Assembly (NCBI RefSeq): GCF_008079445.1
Contig: NZ_VRYH01000008.1
Coordinates: 57,415-121,414, forward strand
Source: Aidingimonas lacisalsi
GTDB lineage: Bacteria; Pseudomonadota; Gammaproteobacteria; Pseudomonadales; Halomonadaceae
Direction: 5' to 3'
Length of the DNA: 64,000 nucleotides
Position 1 is the stretch's first letter. Every line of letters starts with the position of its first letter. A model generated the notes under the pieces. The model was not told the DNA's origin. It did not search any database and saw nothing but the letters and a program-made list of their open reading frames with translations. A program made the translations under genes and the position numbers. This document shows positions 51,882-61,970 of this stretch, piece by piece.

Positions 51882-52184
51882 ATGGAACTCACCCCACGCG
51901 ACAAAGACAAGCTGCTGCTGTTTTCTGCAGCGCAGCTTGCCGAACGCCGCCAGGCGCGCGGTTTGAAACTCAACTATCCCGAGGCGGTTGCGCTCATCAC
52001 GTTCGAGATTCTCGAAGGTGCACGCGATGGCAGAAGCGTGGCCGAGCTGATGAGTTACGGCCGTGAAATCCTGACTCGTGACGATGTGATGGAAGGGGTC
52101 GCCGAGATGGTGGACGAGGTTCAGGTGGAGGCCACGTTTCCCGATGGAACCAAGCTCGTAACCATCCACGATCCTATCGTCTAA
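51882..52184 (+). CDS. ureA: Urease gamma subunit
   Basis: A 100-residue protein matching UreA over its full length: [45 protein letters not shown] and the end [10 protein letters not shown]. It is one of three structural subunits of the nickel urease that splits urea to ammonia and carbamate. GAGGGAG at 51867-51873 fixes the ATG; a longer in-frame start lies in the repeat region and is rejected. Confidence 0.97.
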   Translation: MELTPRDKDKLLLFSAAQLAERRQARGLKLNYPEAVALITFEILEGARDGRSVAELMSYGREILTRDDVMEGVAEMVDEVQVEATFPDGTKLVTIHDPIV

Positions 52185-52193
52185 GGAGGCACC

Positions 52194-52520
52194 ATGATTC
52201 CTGGTGAATATCAGTTGCAGGACGGTGACATCGAGCTCTGTGTCGGGCGCGAACGGATCACCGTCGAAGTCGCCAATAGTGGCGACCGGCCCGTACAGGT
52301 CGGGTCGCATTACCATTTTGCCGAGGCCAACCCCGCACTGCATTTCGACCGTGCCAAGGCACGCGGCCACCGTCTCGATGTCGCCGCCGGCACCGCCATT
52401 CGTTTCGAGCCCGGTCAGAGCCGGGAAGTCACTCTGATTCCCTTTGCCGGAACACGTCATATCTATGGCTTTCGTGGCGACGTCATGGGCCCACTGGATT
52501 CGTCGGGAGGCCAATCATGA
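52194..52520 (+). CDS. ureB: Urease beta subunit
   Basis: A 108-residue subunit beginning [16 protein letters not shown] and containing the conserved [24 protein letters not shown] and [24 protein letters not shown] precedes the ATG. The stop overlaps the ureC start by four bases (ATGA). Confidence 0.97.
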   Translation: MIPGEYQLQDGDIELCVGRERITVEVANSGDRPVQVGSHYHFAEANPALHFDRAKARGHRLDVAAGTAIRFEPGQSREVTLIPFAGTRHIYGFRGDVMGPLDSSGGQS

Positions 52521-54220
52521 AAATCACACGCCAAGCCTATGCCGACATGTACGGCCCGACGACCGGCGATCGGGTGCGACTCGGCGATACCGAATTGTGG
52601 ATCGAGGTCGAACGCGATGCCACGCATTATGGCGATGAGGTGAAGTTCGGCGGTGGCAAGGTGATCCGCGACGGTATGGGCCAGAGCCAGCGCGTTGGTG
52701 ATGACGTCATGGATACCGTCATCACCAATGCCTTGATTCTCGACTGGTGGGGTATCGTCAAGGCCGATGTGGGCATCAAGCATGGTCGTATCGCCGCGAT
52801 CGGCAAGGCCGGCAATCCGGATACCCAGCCCGATGTCGAGATCGTCATTGGGCCGGGGACCGAAATCATCGCCGGTGAAGGCAAGATCCTGACCGCCGGC
52901 GCGCTGGATGCTCATATCCACTTCGTGTGCCCGCAACTGGTGGACGAAGCGCTGATGAGCGGCATCACCACCATGCTGGGCGGCGGTACCGGGCCGGCGA
53001 CCGGCACCAATGCCACGACCTGCACGCCCGGAGATTGGCATATCGGCAAGATGCTGCAGGCCGTCGATGACATGCCGATGAATATCGGCTTTCTCGGCAA
53101 GGGCAACAGCAGTCTGCCCGAGGCGCTGGAGTCGCAACTCGAAGCGGGTGCCATGGGGTTGAAGCTGCACGAGGACTGGGGAACCACGCCGGCCGCGATC
53201 GATAACTGCCTGGGGGTGGCCGAACGTTACGATGTGCAGATCGCGATTCACACTGACACGCTGAACGAATCCGGCTTCGTCGAGGATACCCTGGCGGCGT
53301 TCAAGGACCGAGGCATTCATACCTATCACACCGAAGGGGCGGGGGGCGGCCATGCTCCCGATATTCTGACGGCTTGCGCACGTGACAATGTCCTGCCGTC
53401 GTCGACCAATCCCACCCGGCCCTACACGGTGAACACCATCGACGAGCATCTCGACATGTTGATGGTCTGCCACCACCTCGACCCGAATATTCCCGAAGAT
53501 GTGGCTTTTGCCGATTCACGGATTCGTCGGGAAACCATTGCCGCCGAGGACATCCTCCACGATATGGGGGTGATCTCGATGATCGCCTCCGACTCACAGG
53601 CCATGGGACGTGTCGGCGAATCGATCTGCCGAACCTGGCAGACCGCTCACAAGATGAAGGTACAGCGCGGTCTGTTGCCGGAAGACCAGGCGTTGGGTGC
53701 CGACAACGTTCGCGCCAGGCGCTACGTGGCCAAGTACACCATCAATCAGGCGCTGACCCATGGGATTGCCCATGACGTCGGCTCGGTCGAAGTCGGCAAG
53801 CTGGCGGACCTGGTGCTGTGGGACCCGGCGTTCTTTGGCGCCAAGCCGGCCATGATCGTCAAGGGCGGCATGATCGCCGCGGCGCCGATGGGCGATCCCA
53901 ATGCCTCGATCCCCACGCCGCAGCCGGTCCACTATCGCCCCATGTTCGGGGCCTACGGCAAGGCGGCCAGCCAGACGCGACTGTCGTTCGTCAGCCAGGC
54001 CGCCGTGGATGCCGGCATCGGTGACCGTCTGGGGCTCAGTAGCCCGCTGTCGGCGTGTCGTGATGTGCGCGGTGTGCGTAAGCGCGACATGAAGCTCAAT
54101 GACGCCTGTCCCAAGCTCAGCGTCGATCCGCAGACATACGAAGTGCGGGCCGATGATGAACTGCTGACCTGCGAGCCGGCGACCGAGCTGCCGCTGGCGC
54201 AGCGGTACCACCTTTTCTGA
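52517..54220 (+). CDS. ureC: Urease alpha subunit (catalytic)
   Basis: A 567-residue nickel-dependent amidohydrolase, usual length. HIHF near 135 supplies metal-binding histidines, Lys216 in GLKLHEDWG is the carbamylated bridge, and VCHH (Cys318, His319, His320) is the active-site flap. All expected residues are present. It forms the catalytic core with UreA and UreB. A 99-bp gap with two palindromes separates it from ureE. Confidence 0.98.
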   Translation: MKITRQAYADMYGPTTGDRVRLGDTELWIEVERDATHYGDEVKFGGGKVIRDGMGQSQRVGDDVMDTVITNALILDWWGIVKADVGIKHGRIAAIGKAGNPDTQPDVEIVIGPGTEIIAGEGKILTAGALDAHIHFVCPQLVDEALMSGITTMLGGGTGPATGTNATTCTPGDWHIGKMLQAVDDMPMNIGFLGKGNSSLPEALESQLEAGAMGLKLHEDWGTTPAAIDNCLGVAERYDVQIAIHTDTLNESGFVEDTLAAFKDRGIHTYHTEGAGGGHAPDILTACARDNVLPSSTNPTRPYTVNTIDEHLDMLMVCHHLDPNIPEDVAFADSRIRRETIAAEDILHDMGVISMIASDSQAMGRVGESICRTWQTAHKMKVQRGLLPEDQALGADNVRARRYVAKYTINQALTHGIAHDVGSVEVGKLADLVLWDPAFFGAKPAMIVKGGMIAAAPMGDPNASIPTPQPVHYRPMFGAYGKAASQTRLSFVSQAAVDAGIGDRLGLSSPLSACRDVRGVRKRDMKLNDACPKLSVDPQTYEVRADDELLTCEPATELPLAQRYHLF

Positions 54221-54252
54221 GATACGGGCTAAGTCACCAAGGCGAGCGGTGC

Positions 54253-54279
54253 CGAGGGTGGACCCTCGCGCAGGCCTGC
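54253..54279. terminator. Palindromes in the ureC-ureE gap
   Basis: CGAGGGT-GG-ACCCTCG (54253-54268) and GCAGGCCTGC (54270-54279) are perfect dyads in the 99-bp gap. They could slow or process the message between structural and accessory genes. No T-run follows. Confidence 0.4.
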
Positions 54280-54319
54280 CTGCGGAACAGCCGCGAGTCA
54301 TTTCAACGAGGCAAAACCA

Positions 54320-54826
54320 ATGCTGAAACTCATCGAACGCCTAGGGGCCATCGAGCATGGCCAGGAAATGGACACCCTGACGCTGCCGTTCGAGTCACGC
54401 ACGCGCGGCCGCCTCAAGGCAACGAGCGATGCCGGACGTGAGCTTGGCCTGTTTCTGGAACGTGGCCCGGTACTGCGTGATAGGGAAGGGTTGCGTGCCG
54501 AGAGTGGCGAGATCGTACGGGTCCAGGCGGCCGATGAACCGGTGGTGACGGCCCGGACCGAGGCCGGCCTGCCACTGGCCAGGCTCGCCTATCACCTGGG
54601 TAACCGGCATGTGCAGTTGGCGTTGGGGGACGATGCTCTCGGCGGTTGGGTACGCTTTCCGCCCGACCATGTGCTCGAGGCGTTGGCCGAACGTCTGGGG
54701 GCGCGTCTGGAACACCACGAGGCCCCGTTCGACCCCGAACCGGGCGCCTACTCCCATACCGGGCACGCTCATGGACATCACCATCATGACCACAGCCACG
54801 CGGACGGTTCGCCCCATGCCCACTGA
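54320..54826 (+). CDS. ureE: Urease accessory protein UreE
   Basis: A 168-residue nickel-binding metallochaperone. The N-terminal domain is peptide-binding and the C-terminal domain contains LGNRHVQL. The tail HGHHHHDHSHADGSPHAH-like (ten or more His in the last 25 residues) is a nickel-storing histidine-rich extension seen in Klebsiella UreE. The ureF start lies inside its last codons. Confidence 0.95.
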   Translation: MLKLIERLGAIEHGQEMDTLTLPFESRTRGRLKATSDAGRELGLFLERGPVLRDREGLRAESGEIVRVQAADEPVVTARTEAGLPLARLAYHLGNRHVQLALGDDALGGWVRFPPDHVLEALAERLGARLEHHEAPFDPEPGAYSHTGHAHGHHHHDHSHADGSPHAH

Positions 54827-55511
54827 GCCATCAGCAACGCAGAGTGACGATCTGGCCTTGCTGGGATTGTTGCAATTGGTCAGCCCGGCATTGCCGATCG
54901 GCGCCTTCGCCTGGTCGCAGGGGCTCGAGAGCGCGTTTGAACTCGACTGGGTTCGTGATGAAGCCAGTTTGGCCGAGTGGTTGGAAGGTGTGCTCCATGA
55001 TGGTCTCAGCCACTGCGAACTACCGGTTCTGGCGCGTCAGCAGCATGCCTGGGCGGCGGCGGACAGTGACGCCATCGCGTTCTGGGATGACTGGCTGCAG
55101 GCCAATCGCGAAACCGCCGAGCTTGCGGCCGAGGACCGTCGGCTGGGCGACGCGCTGACCCGCCTGCTTGGCAATCTGACGTTGCTGCCGACATCGCCGT
55201 CGTTACCTGCGAAGGCCGGTTACGTCACGGTCTTTGCCTGGACCGCCGAGCGGCGTGGCGTGCCGGTGCGCCAAACCCTCCTGGGGTTCGCCTGGGCATG
55301 GCTGGAAAATCAGCTGGCGGTGGCCTGCAAGGCGTTACCCCTGGGGCATACGGCGGCACAACGCCTGGTCGAGCAACTGAGGCCGTCGCTGGTGACTGCG
55401 GTGGACAAGGCCCTGACGCTCGACGATGAGGCTCTGGGACCGGTATTACCCGGCCTGGCATTGGCCAGTGCGTTGCACGAAACACAGTATTCACGGTTGT
55501 TCAGGAGTTGA
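54816..55511 (+). CDS. ureF: Urease accessory protein UreF
   Basis: A 231-residue all-helical protein that works with UreD and UreG in urease maturation. Typical are LQLVSPALPIGAFAWSQGLESA near the N-terminus and CKALPLGHTAAQRL near 185. ATG at 54816 overlaps ureE by 11 bases; another in-frame start at 54786 is possible. A REP-like cluster follows before ureG. Confidence 0.95.
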   Translation: MPTEPSATQSDDLALLGLLQLVSPALPIGAFAWSQGLESAFELDWVRDEASLAEWLEGVLHDGLSHCELPVLARQQHAWAAADSDAIAFWDDWLQANRETAELAAEDRRLGDALTRLLGNLTLLPTSPSLPAKAGYVTVFAWTAERRGVPVRQTLLGFAWAWLENQLAVACKALPLGHTAAQRLVEQLRPSLVTAVDKALTLDDEALGPVLPGLALASALHETQYSRLFRS

Positions 55512-55537
55512 TTCCAACGACATGCGGACCTGGTGTC

Positions 55538-55714
55538 GTAGGCGCGGTCTCGACCGCGATATAGGGTGTCAGCCCTGCCGGATGTGTCACCGTCGGTTGC
55601 CTGGCGGCGTCAATCGCGACTGAAGTCGCTCCTACGCAAACCAAGCGGGATGGGAGGGGCTGTAGGAGGGGCTGTAGGAGCGGTTTTAACCGCGATGCAG
55701 GGCGTCAGCCCTGC
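55538..55714. repeat. REP-like repeat cluster between ureF and ureG
   Basis: Three copies of the same family: GTAGGCGCGGTCTCGACCGCG (variant, 55538-55558), an inverted copy TCGCGACTGAAGTCGCTCC (from 55614, to 55635), and GTAGGAGCGGTTTTAACCGC (from 55674, to 55696). A hairpin GCAGGGC-GTCA-GCCCTGC is at 55697-55714, like the one beside ureD. The 263-bp gap from 55512 to 55774 has no gene. Confidence 0.85.
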
Positions 55715-55774
55715 CTGGCCAGGCATCTGGCGGTGTCCATCGCGCTAATCACTGATAGATCAAGGAGCCAAATC

Positions 55775-56407
55775 ATGACCCATTGTCTGCGTATCGGCGT
55801 CGGCGGTCCGGTGGGGTCGGGCAAGACAGCGCTACTCAAGCAGCTCTGCCTGGCGTTGCGGGACCATTACGATATCGCCGTCGTCACCAATGACATCTAT
55901 ACCCGCGAAGATGCGGAGTTCCTGCTGAAGCACGATGCGCTGGCGGCGGATCGTATCCTCGGTGTGGAAACCGGCGGTTGCCCGCATACGGCGATTCGTG
56001 AAGATGCCTCGATGAACCTGGCGGCCATCGACGATCTCCAGGCGCGTCACCCCAATCTGGAACTGGTGCTGGTCGAATCCGGTGGTGACAATCTATCGGC
56101 GACGTTCAGCCCCGAACTCTCGGATCTGACGCTTTACGTGATCGATGTGTCCGCCGGAGACAAGATCCCTCGCAAGGGCGGCCCTGGTATCACCAAATCG
56201 GACATGTTGATCATCAACAAGATCGACATCGCCGAGCAGGTTCATGCCTCGCTGGATGTCATGGATCGTGATGCCAGGTTGATGCGTGGTGAGCGGCCGT
56301 TTGTTTTCACCAACCTTTATGATGGCGTCGGCCTCGAAGCGATCATCCGTTTCATCCTCGATCGCGGCATGCTCGATGAGCGACGCCCTCACGCCCAAGC
56401 CAGCTGA
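55775..56407 (+). CDS. ureG: Urease accessory GTPase UreG
   Basis: A 210-residue SIMIBI-class GTPase that drives nickel insertion. P-loop [15 protein letters not shown] metal motif in [13 protein letters not shown], and the G4 motif INKIDIAE are all present. AAGGAG at 55762-55767 fixes the ATG against an upstream in-frame start. Confidence 0.97.
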   Translation: MTHCLRIGVGGPVGSGKTALLKQLCLALRDHYDIAVVTNDIYTREDAEFLLKHDALAADRILGVETGGCPHTAIREDASMNLAAIDDLQARHPNLELVLVESGGDNLSATFSPELSDLTLYVIDVSAGDKIPRKGGPGITKSDMLIINKIDIAEQVHASLDVMDRDARLMRGERPFVFTNLYDGVGLEAIIRFILDRGMLDERRPHAQAS

Positions 56408-56447
56408 ATGCTCATTCATGACCAACATATTGTGGAAGGAGTCCATC

Positions 56448-57053
56448 ATGACAGTAACCCCGATTCAACAACCGACGCGCATCGCACTTTCGCTCTTCAT
56501 ACCGCTGCTGGCGCTCAGCGGTCTGGCGTTGGCGCACCCGGGCCATAATGGCGCTGGCCATGGTGGGTTTGCGGCAGGCGTATCGCACCCGTTTCTGGGG
56601 CTGGACCATTTGCTGGCCATGTTGACGATCGGCCTGTGGAGCGTGCGCCAGGGAGTGACATTCCGTCGGTGGTCGCCGGCCGCCGTGCTCGGCGGGATGT
56701 GGGTCGGTGCCGGCCTGGCCTGGGGGGGTATGGCGCTCCCGGGCGTCGAGACCGGTATTGCCCTGAGTGTGCTGCTGGCTGGCGTCCTGCTGGCAACGCT
56801 GGTCCGGTTGCCCACGGCCGTAGGCGGGACCTTGGTCGTTGCCTTCATGCTATTCCATGGCCATGCACATGGCAGTGAACTGCCGCATGGAGCCTCGTTG
56901 TTGACGTACCTTGTCGGCTTTTCGCTCGCGACGCTCGCCATCACCTATGGCGGGAAAGCCCTGGGGGCCTTCCTGATGAGTCGTGGTAACCGCTGGATGC
57001 GGGCAGTCGGTGTCGCCATCGCGGCGGTCGGCAGTGTCTTTGCCCTGAGTTAA
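56448..57053 (+). CDS. ureJ: HupE/UreJ family nickel transporter-like protein
   Basis: A 201-residue membrane protein with a signal-like first helix and about six more. The metal-binding signature HPFLGLDHLLAML follows a His-rich HPGHNGAGHGG; HGHAHGSELPHG lies in a later helix. HupE/UreJ proteins bring nickel to metalloenzymes; placed last in a urease locus it should feed UreC. AAGGAG at 56434-56439 supports the ATG at 56448. A hairpin follows the stop. Confidence 0.9.
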   Translation: MTVTPIQQPTRIALSLFIPLLALSGLALAHPGHNGAGHGGFAAGVSHPFLGLDHLLAMLTIGLWSVRQGVTFRRWSPAAVLGGMWVGAGLAWGGMALPGVETGIALSVLLAGVLLATLVRLPTAVGGTLVVAFMLFHGHAHGSELPHGASLLTYLVGFSLATLAITYGGKALGAFLMSRGNRWMRAVGVAIAAVGSVFALS

Positions 57054-57079
57054 TCGCGACTTTGTCTGCTAGATGCTGC

Positions 57080-57110
57080 ATGCTGCCCGTTGCTCCGTAG
57101 CGGGCAGCAT
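57080..57110 (+). terminator. Probable terminator hairpin of the urea locus
   Basis: ATGCTGCCCG (57080-57089) pairs with CGGGCAGCAT (57101-57110), a perfect 10-bp stem with an 11-base loop that can pair further, 27 bases after the ureJ stop. Only TCGTTGG follows, so U-tract support is weak. Confidence 0.55.
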
Positions 57111-57252
57111 TCGTTGGCAAGCGATCAATGAATTACCACTGAACTGATTGGCTTGACTCTCGAAAGGAAGCCTTTCAAGGTCAGACAATATGTGCCGATA
57201 ACACGTGGTAGAGTGTATTGTTCCGCCATGCCAAGGCACCGGGAGCGATTCA

Positions 57253-60096
57253 TTGGACAAGGCGATTGCCGCGCAAGGTGATTTTCAAGTACTGGCCGAT
57301 ACGCTGGCACTGGATGCCGGTGAATCGTTCTTCGAAGACCTGGTCATGCACCTGGCCAAGGTACTGCAGGTCGAGTTCGTCCTGATCGGAGAGATCGGCC
57401 CCGACAACCTCAGTGTGCATACGCTGGCCATCTGGTCCAAAGGCGAGTTCGGTCCGAACATCGACTATCCTCTCAAGGGCACGCCGTGTGATGGCGTCGT
57501 CGGCAACCAGCCCTGCCATTATCCATCGGACATCTGCGCCCGGTTTCCTGATGACCCCATGCTGGAAGAGCTGGGCGCTGAAAGTTATCTGGGGATTCCC
57601 ATCTTTACCCCTGACGGTTCCGCATTGGGCTTGATCGCCGTACTGGACAGCCGCCCGATGCCACAAGCCGATATGGCTCGCGAGGTGCTCCGCGTTGCCG
57701 CCTCACGCGCCGGCGCAGAACTCACTCGCCAGCAAGTCGAGAGACGTTTACGGACCTCGCATCGCGCCTTGACCCTGCTTGGCCGGTGCAACAAGGCACT
57801 GATCAGGGCCTCGGATGAGCCGTCGCTGCTGGAATCGATCTGCCACCTGGCCGTCGAGGCAGGTGGCTATCGCATGGCCTCGGTCGGATATGCGCTGAAT
57901 GATCCGGCGAAGAGTATCGTGCCCCAGGCCTGGGCCGGCAATGAACAGGGTTACTACGAGGCCATTCGTCTCAGTTGGTCGGAGACGGACCCTTACGGCC
58001 AGGGACCGGCAGGGCGCTGTATCCGTAGTGGAAAGACGGTCGTCCAGAACAGACTGCGTGCGGATGAACGCTTCAAACCCTGGTTGGAAGACGCGGAAAA
58101 GCGAGGCTTTCAACGGATTATCTGTCTGCCGTTACGCAGGGAAGACGGCACGATCTTCGGCATACTGGCGCTGTATGAGGGCCAGAACCATCCGGACCGA
58201 TCCGGAGACCACGAAGGCGACGAGGTCGACGAGCGTGAGCTGGCGTTACTGGAAGAACTGGCCGACAACCTGGCGTACGGCATCAATGCGTTACGTCTGC
58301 GCCTTCGTCAGCAGCGCATGCACCATGCCGTTTTGAAGATCGCCACGGCGGTTTCCGCCCGCAGTGGCAATGCCTATTTCGATCAGTTGGCACACCATAT
58401 GGTCCAGGCGCTGAATGCCGATGCCGCCTTCGTGGGGCTATTGGATGCAACGCAGCCTCGACAGGTCAACTCGATCGCCGCCGTCATCGATGGGCAGAGT
58501 ATCGGCGACATTGCCTATGACGTGTCCGGCACTCCCTGCGAACGCGTGATTGCAGAAGGTCATTGGGCGTCGCAGGGCGATATCACGGTGCAGTTACCGA
58601 CCCAGTATCAGGACAGCTTGCACGGGGTTCGCGCCTACGTCGGCTATCGTCTGGATAATGCCAATGGCGACCCCATCGGGCTGTTGGTGGTCATGTTCCG
58701 GCGGCCCCTGGAGGATGCCGGGTTCGTCAGCTCGGTACTGCAGATATTCACGGCCGGTGCCGCTACCGAACTGGAACGGCAGAACGACGAATCCCGCATT
58801 ATGCGGCTTGCCTATTATGATAGTGCCACCAACCTGCCCAACCGTACCTATTTCAAGGAGTATCTGGAGGCGGCTTTTGCGCTGGCCGCTCAGAAAGACA
58901 CGTCCTTGGGCGTGCTTTTTCTCGATCTCGACCGTTTCAAGGACATCAATGATTCCTATGGTCACGATACCGGCGACCGGGTGTTGATCGCCGTGGCGGA
59001 GCGGTTTGCCAAGGTGTTGCCGGGCAATTGCATGCTGGCCCGCCTGGGTGGCGATGAATTCGTGGTGGTCGCCGAGCATATCGATAATGATGGCATGCGC
59101 AAGCTGGCGGAGCGGTTGCAGGGCGTACTGGCGACACCGTTCACGGTTCGCCGGCAGCAGCTTTCCCTCGATGTGAGCCTGGGCATGGCTTGTTATCCAG
59201 CCGATGCCGATAACGTGGGCGAGTTGCTCAAACACGCCGACATGGCCATGTATCACGCCAAGGAGCGAGGAAGTGGTTATTGCTCGTACGATTCCGCCAT
59301 GGGGGAGTCCGTGGCGCGTCGTTTGCTGCTGGCGAAGCGTTTGACCTCCGCACTCAAGAACGATGCGCTCGAGTTGCACTTCCAGGCGCAGATCGACCTC
59401 GAAAGCGATACGCTGGTCGGAGTTGAAGCGCTGTGCCGTTGGCACGATGCCGAGCTGGGCTGGATCAATCCGGCCGAGTTCATTCCCTTGGTCGAGGAAC
59501 GTGGCATGGCCCCGGCGCTAGGAGATTGGGTGCTACAGGCGGCTTGCCGTCAGATCCTTGCCTGGCGGAAACAGGGGGTGTCGGTTCCCTCGGTCAGCAT
59601 CAATGTCGCGGCGCAACAGCTTGACGATCCTCAATTCGTCCAACGTATCACGACGATTCTTGCGACCTATGGCGTGGCGCCGTCCTCGATCGGTCTCGAG
59701 TTGACGGAAGGGGGGTTCATGAAGGATCCCGAGCAGGCCATCGTGTTGATGAAACAGCTCAAGTCAGCGGGGTTCACGCTGGCTGTCGACGACTTCGGTA
59801 CCGGTTATTCATCGCTGGCCTATCTCAAGAGCTTCCCGCTGGACACACTGAAGATCGATATGTCCTTCGTGCGTAACATGCTATCGAACGACAACGATCT
59901 GGCGATCGTGGCAACCATCATTTCGATGGCCCGTAGCCTGAACATGCGAACGGTGGCCGAGGGGGTCGAAACGCGCGGGCAAGCGAACACGCTGCGTGAA
60001 CTCGGCTGCGACCAGGCACAAGGCTTCTATTATTCACGCCCTCAATCCGGCGAAGCTTTCGCCGCCGACTGGTTGTTGGCTAACTCGCTATCCTAG
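57253..60096 (+). CDS. Multi-GAF GGDEF-EAL c-di-GMP protein
   Basis: About 947 residues without membrane segments. Three GAF-like domains (roughly 1-160, 175-370 and 380-520) precede GGDEF (about 535-700) and EAL (about 705-945). The loop ARLGGDEF (GGDEF at 599-603) is intact, with no RxxD inhibitory site upstream (GNCM). The EAL domain has EAL (725-727), ELTEGG, DDFGTGYSSLAY and EGVE, so both activities are possible and may be switched by the GAF inputs. The TTG at 57253 follows GGGAG; a GTG at 57205 is an alternative. Its stop overlaps the convergent gene by 17 bases. Confidence 0.9.
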   Translation: MDKAIAAQGDFQVLADTLALDAGESFFEDLVMHLAKVLQVEFVLIGEIGPDNLSVHTLAIWSKGEFGPNIDYPLKGTPCDGVVGNQPCHYPSDICARFPDDPMLEELGAESYLGIPIFTPDGSALGLIAVLDSRPMPQADMAREVLRVAASRAGAELTRQQVERRLRTSHRALTLLGRCNKALIRASDEPSLLESICHLAVEAGGYRMASVGYALNDPAKSIVPQAWAGNEQGYYEAIRLSWSETDPYGQGPAGRCIRSGKTVVQNRLRADERFKPWLEDAEKRGFQRIICLPLRREDGTIFGILALYEGQNHPDRSGDHEGDEVDERELALLEELADNLAYGINALRLRLRQQRMHHAVLKIATAVSARSGNAYFDQLAHHMVQALNADAAFVGLLDATQPRQVNSIAAVIDGQSIGDIAYDVSGTPCERVIAEGHWASQGDITVQLPTQYQDSLHGVRAYVGYRLDNANGDPIGLLVVMFRRPLEDAGFVSSVLQIFTAGAATELERQNDESRIMRLAYYDSATNLPNRTYFKEYLEAAFALAAQKDTSLGVLFLDLDRFKDINDSYGHDTGDRVLIAVAERFAKVLPGNCMLARLGGDEFVVVAEHIDNDGMRKLAERLQGVLATPFTVRRQQLSLDVSLGMACYPADADNVGELLKHADMAMYHAKERGSGYCSYDSAMGESVARRLLLAKRLTSALKNDALELHFQAQIDLESDTLVGVEALCRWHDAELGWINPAEFIPLVEERGMAPALGDWVLQAACRQILAWRKQGVSVPSVSINVAAQQLDDPQFVQRITTILATYGVAPSSIGLELTEGGFMKDPEQAIVLMKQLKSAGFTLAVDDFGTGYSSLAYLKSFPLDTLKIDMSFVRNMLSNDNDLAIVATIISMARSLNMRTVAEGVETRGQANTLRELGCDQAQGFYYSRPQSGEAFAADWLLANSLS

Positions 60097-61786
60097 GCAA
60101 CAGGCAATCCCGCCCTGCGGCTTTGGCGCGATACAACTGAGCGTCGGCACGGCCGAAAAAAGCCTGTACCGAGACATCGTCCAGAGTGAGCTCAGCCACA
60201 CCCAAACTGAGGCTATAGTGCAATGTGCCATCATCCAGCGGGATGGGGTGCTCTCGATTGATGCAGCGTATGCGCTCCGCGACCTGCCAGGCTTCGTCGA
60301 GCGGCGTCTCGGGCAGTATCACGGCAAACTCTTCCCCGCCATAGCGAGCGAACAGGTCACTGGTTCTCAACACCTGCGAGGTGACTCTGGTGATGTCCTT
60401 CAACACACGGTCACCGACTAGATGCCCATGCTCATCGTTGACCGCCTTGAAGCTGTCGACATCGAAGAGAATCAGGCTTAATGGCAGCCTATGACGCCGG
60501 GCACGACTGACTTCGCGCTGCATGTGCTCGTCGAACAGACGCCGGTTGTCGATACCGGTCAGGCCATCCTTCTCGGCCTGAATGCGTAATGCCATTTCCG
60601 CTTGGCGGCGCCGGGCGATTTCCAGGGTGAGGCGTCGGTTGACGATGTGTAGATAACTCGCGGCCATGAGTACCAGAAGCAACACGATGCTGACGGGAAC
60701 CAGCCAGCGCCATAGCCGGGTGTAGTCAGGTATGTCGGGAGTGAAGAGCAATGCACTCACATCCGCCTGGTTGATGAGCCCCAGGTCTTTATAAACATTG
60801 GCGATCGATCGCCAGCGTTGGGGATTCATGTAGCCTATCTCGATCAGATTGGGCTGCATCAATTCACGGATCTGTGCCGCTTCATGAACCAAAAAGGCCT
60901 CATCGTAACGTGGATGGCGAGTCCCATAGTGTTGGAGGATCAATTCCGCAACCGCTTCGGGATGCTCAAGGGCATACTCCCAGCCACGGATACTGGCATC
61001 GCGGAAGGCGGCAACCCGCTCCGGCTGGTGTTCAGCGAGTTGCTGGTGCGTGAACAACGTATCACCGTAGAAGTCGATGCCGTAGTCCGCAGGACTGATG
61101 GCCACTGGCGTTGCGCCATAACGACGCAGGAAATAGGGCTCATCCGTACTATAGGCCGTCGTGAGTTGTGTGCGCCCGCTGAGCAGATCATCCAGATGCC
61201 AGCTCGGTGGGGAGTTGTTGAGTGTGCGGATGTCGATGTTCGCCTTGCGCATCGCTGCGACGGTTTCGGCACTGAGCCGTTTATCTGGATTATTGGTGGG
61301 CAGTGTCAACGAGACGGGACGGTTGCCGATCGCTTCCAGACGGTCGAAGCCATAGCGTTTGAGTGTGAGAAAGATCAGCGGTGAACGCTGCATGATATTG
61401 GCGACGACCGTTACCGGCGCACCCCGGCTGTGATGAATCAGCAGGTCGGAGCGCGACACGCCGAAGTCGGCGCGCTCGAATATGACCTCTTCCACCGGAT
61501 CGAGCGCAGCGCCTTGGTTATCATAGCCGCCATGACGAATCTCCACGTCGAAACCCGCGTCACGATAGAAGCCTTGCGCCTGCGCGGCGTAATACCCCGC
61601 CGACTGGAACTGGTGATACCAGAGAAGCTGTAATGAAACCGGTTGCAAGTCCTCGCCAGGCCCGTTGGCCCGGGCGACTATATCGCCTTGGAACAGCAGA
61701 GCCAGACACAGGGAGCACGTGACCCATCTTCGTCGATGGTGTCGCGTGCTGGCTGGTTTCCCCATCTTGATCCAAGGCTGCGCCAT
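60080..61786 (-). CDS. Diguanylate cyclase with NMT1/THI5-like periplasmic ligand domain
   Basis: A 568-residue membrane protein. After a signal-like N-terminus (about 20-40) comes an SsuA/THI5-like domain (about 48-300: LQLLWYHQFQSAGYYAAQAQGFYRDAGFDVEIRHGG), which in other proteins binds pyrimidine precursors or sulfonates. One helix (about 355-377) leads to a GGDEF domain with ARYGGEEF and intact LFDVDSFKAVNDEHGHLVGD. This is a sensor that would turn ligand binding outside into c-di-GMP. The ligand is unknown. The gene is alone and divergent from the chemoreceptor gene. Confidence 0.9.
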   Translation of the reverse strand: MAQPWIKMGKPASTRHHRRRWVTCSLCLALLFQGDIVARANGPGEDLQPVSLQLLWYHQFQSAGYYAAQAQGFYRDAGFDVEIRHGGYDNQGAALDPVEEVIFERADFGVSRSDLLIHHSRGAPVTVVANIMQRSPLIFLTLKRYGFDRLEAIGNRPVSLTLPTNNPDKRLSAETVAAMRKANIDIRTLNNSPPSWHLDDLLSGRTQLTTAYSTDEPYFLRRYGATPVAISPADYGIDFYGDTLFTHQQLAEHQPERVAAFRDASIRGWEYALEHPEAVAELILQHYGTRHPRYDEAFLVHEAAQIRELMQPNLIEIGYMNPQRWRSIANVYKDLGLINQADVSALLFTPDIPDYTRLWRWLVPVSIVLLLVLMAASYLHIVNRRLTLEIARRRQAEMALRIQAEKDGLTGIDNRRLFDEHMQREVSRARRHRLPLSLILFDVDSFKAVNDEHGHLVGDRVLKDITRVTSQVLRTSDLFARYGGEEFAVILPETPLDEAWQVAERIRCINREHPIPLDDGTLHYSLSLGVAELTLDDVSVQAFFGRADAQLYRAKAAGRDCLLPRIAS

Positions 61787-61970
61787 ATCCGCCCTTGCAT
61801 GGTTTCCTAAGCCGTCTTTATCCAGTGTACCCCACTCAGCCGTTGACTGACCTTCTCATTACCGGTCTGACCGACATCAAGTTTTCCCCGCGGCTGCCGA
61901 TATTGCAGAGCACAATAACAATGCACGGTACCCCTTATGGATTGAAGACGATTCTGGAGATCACACATCA

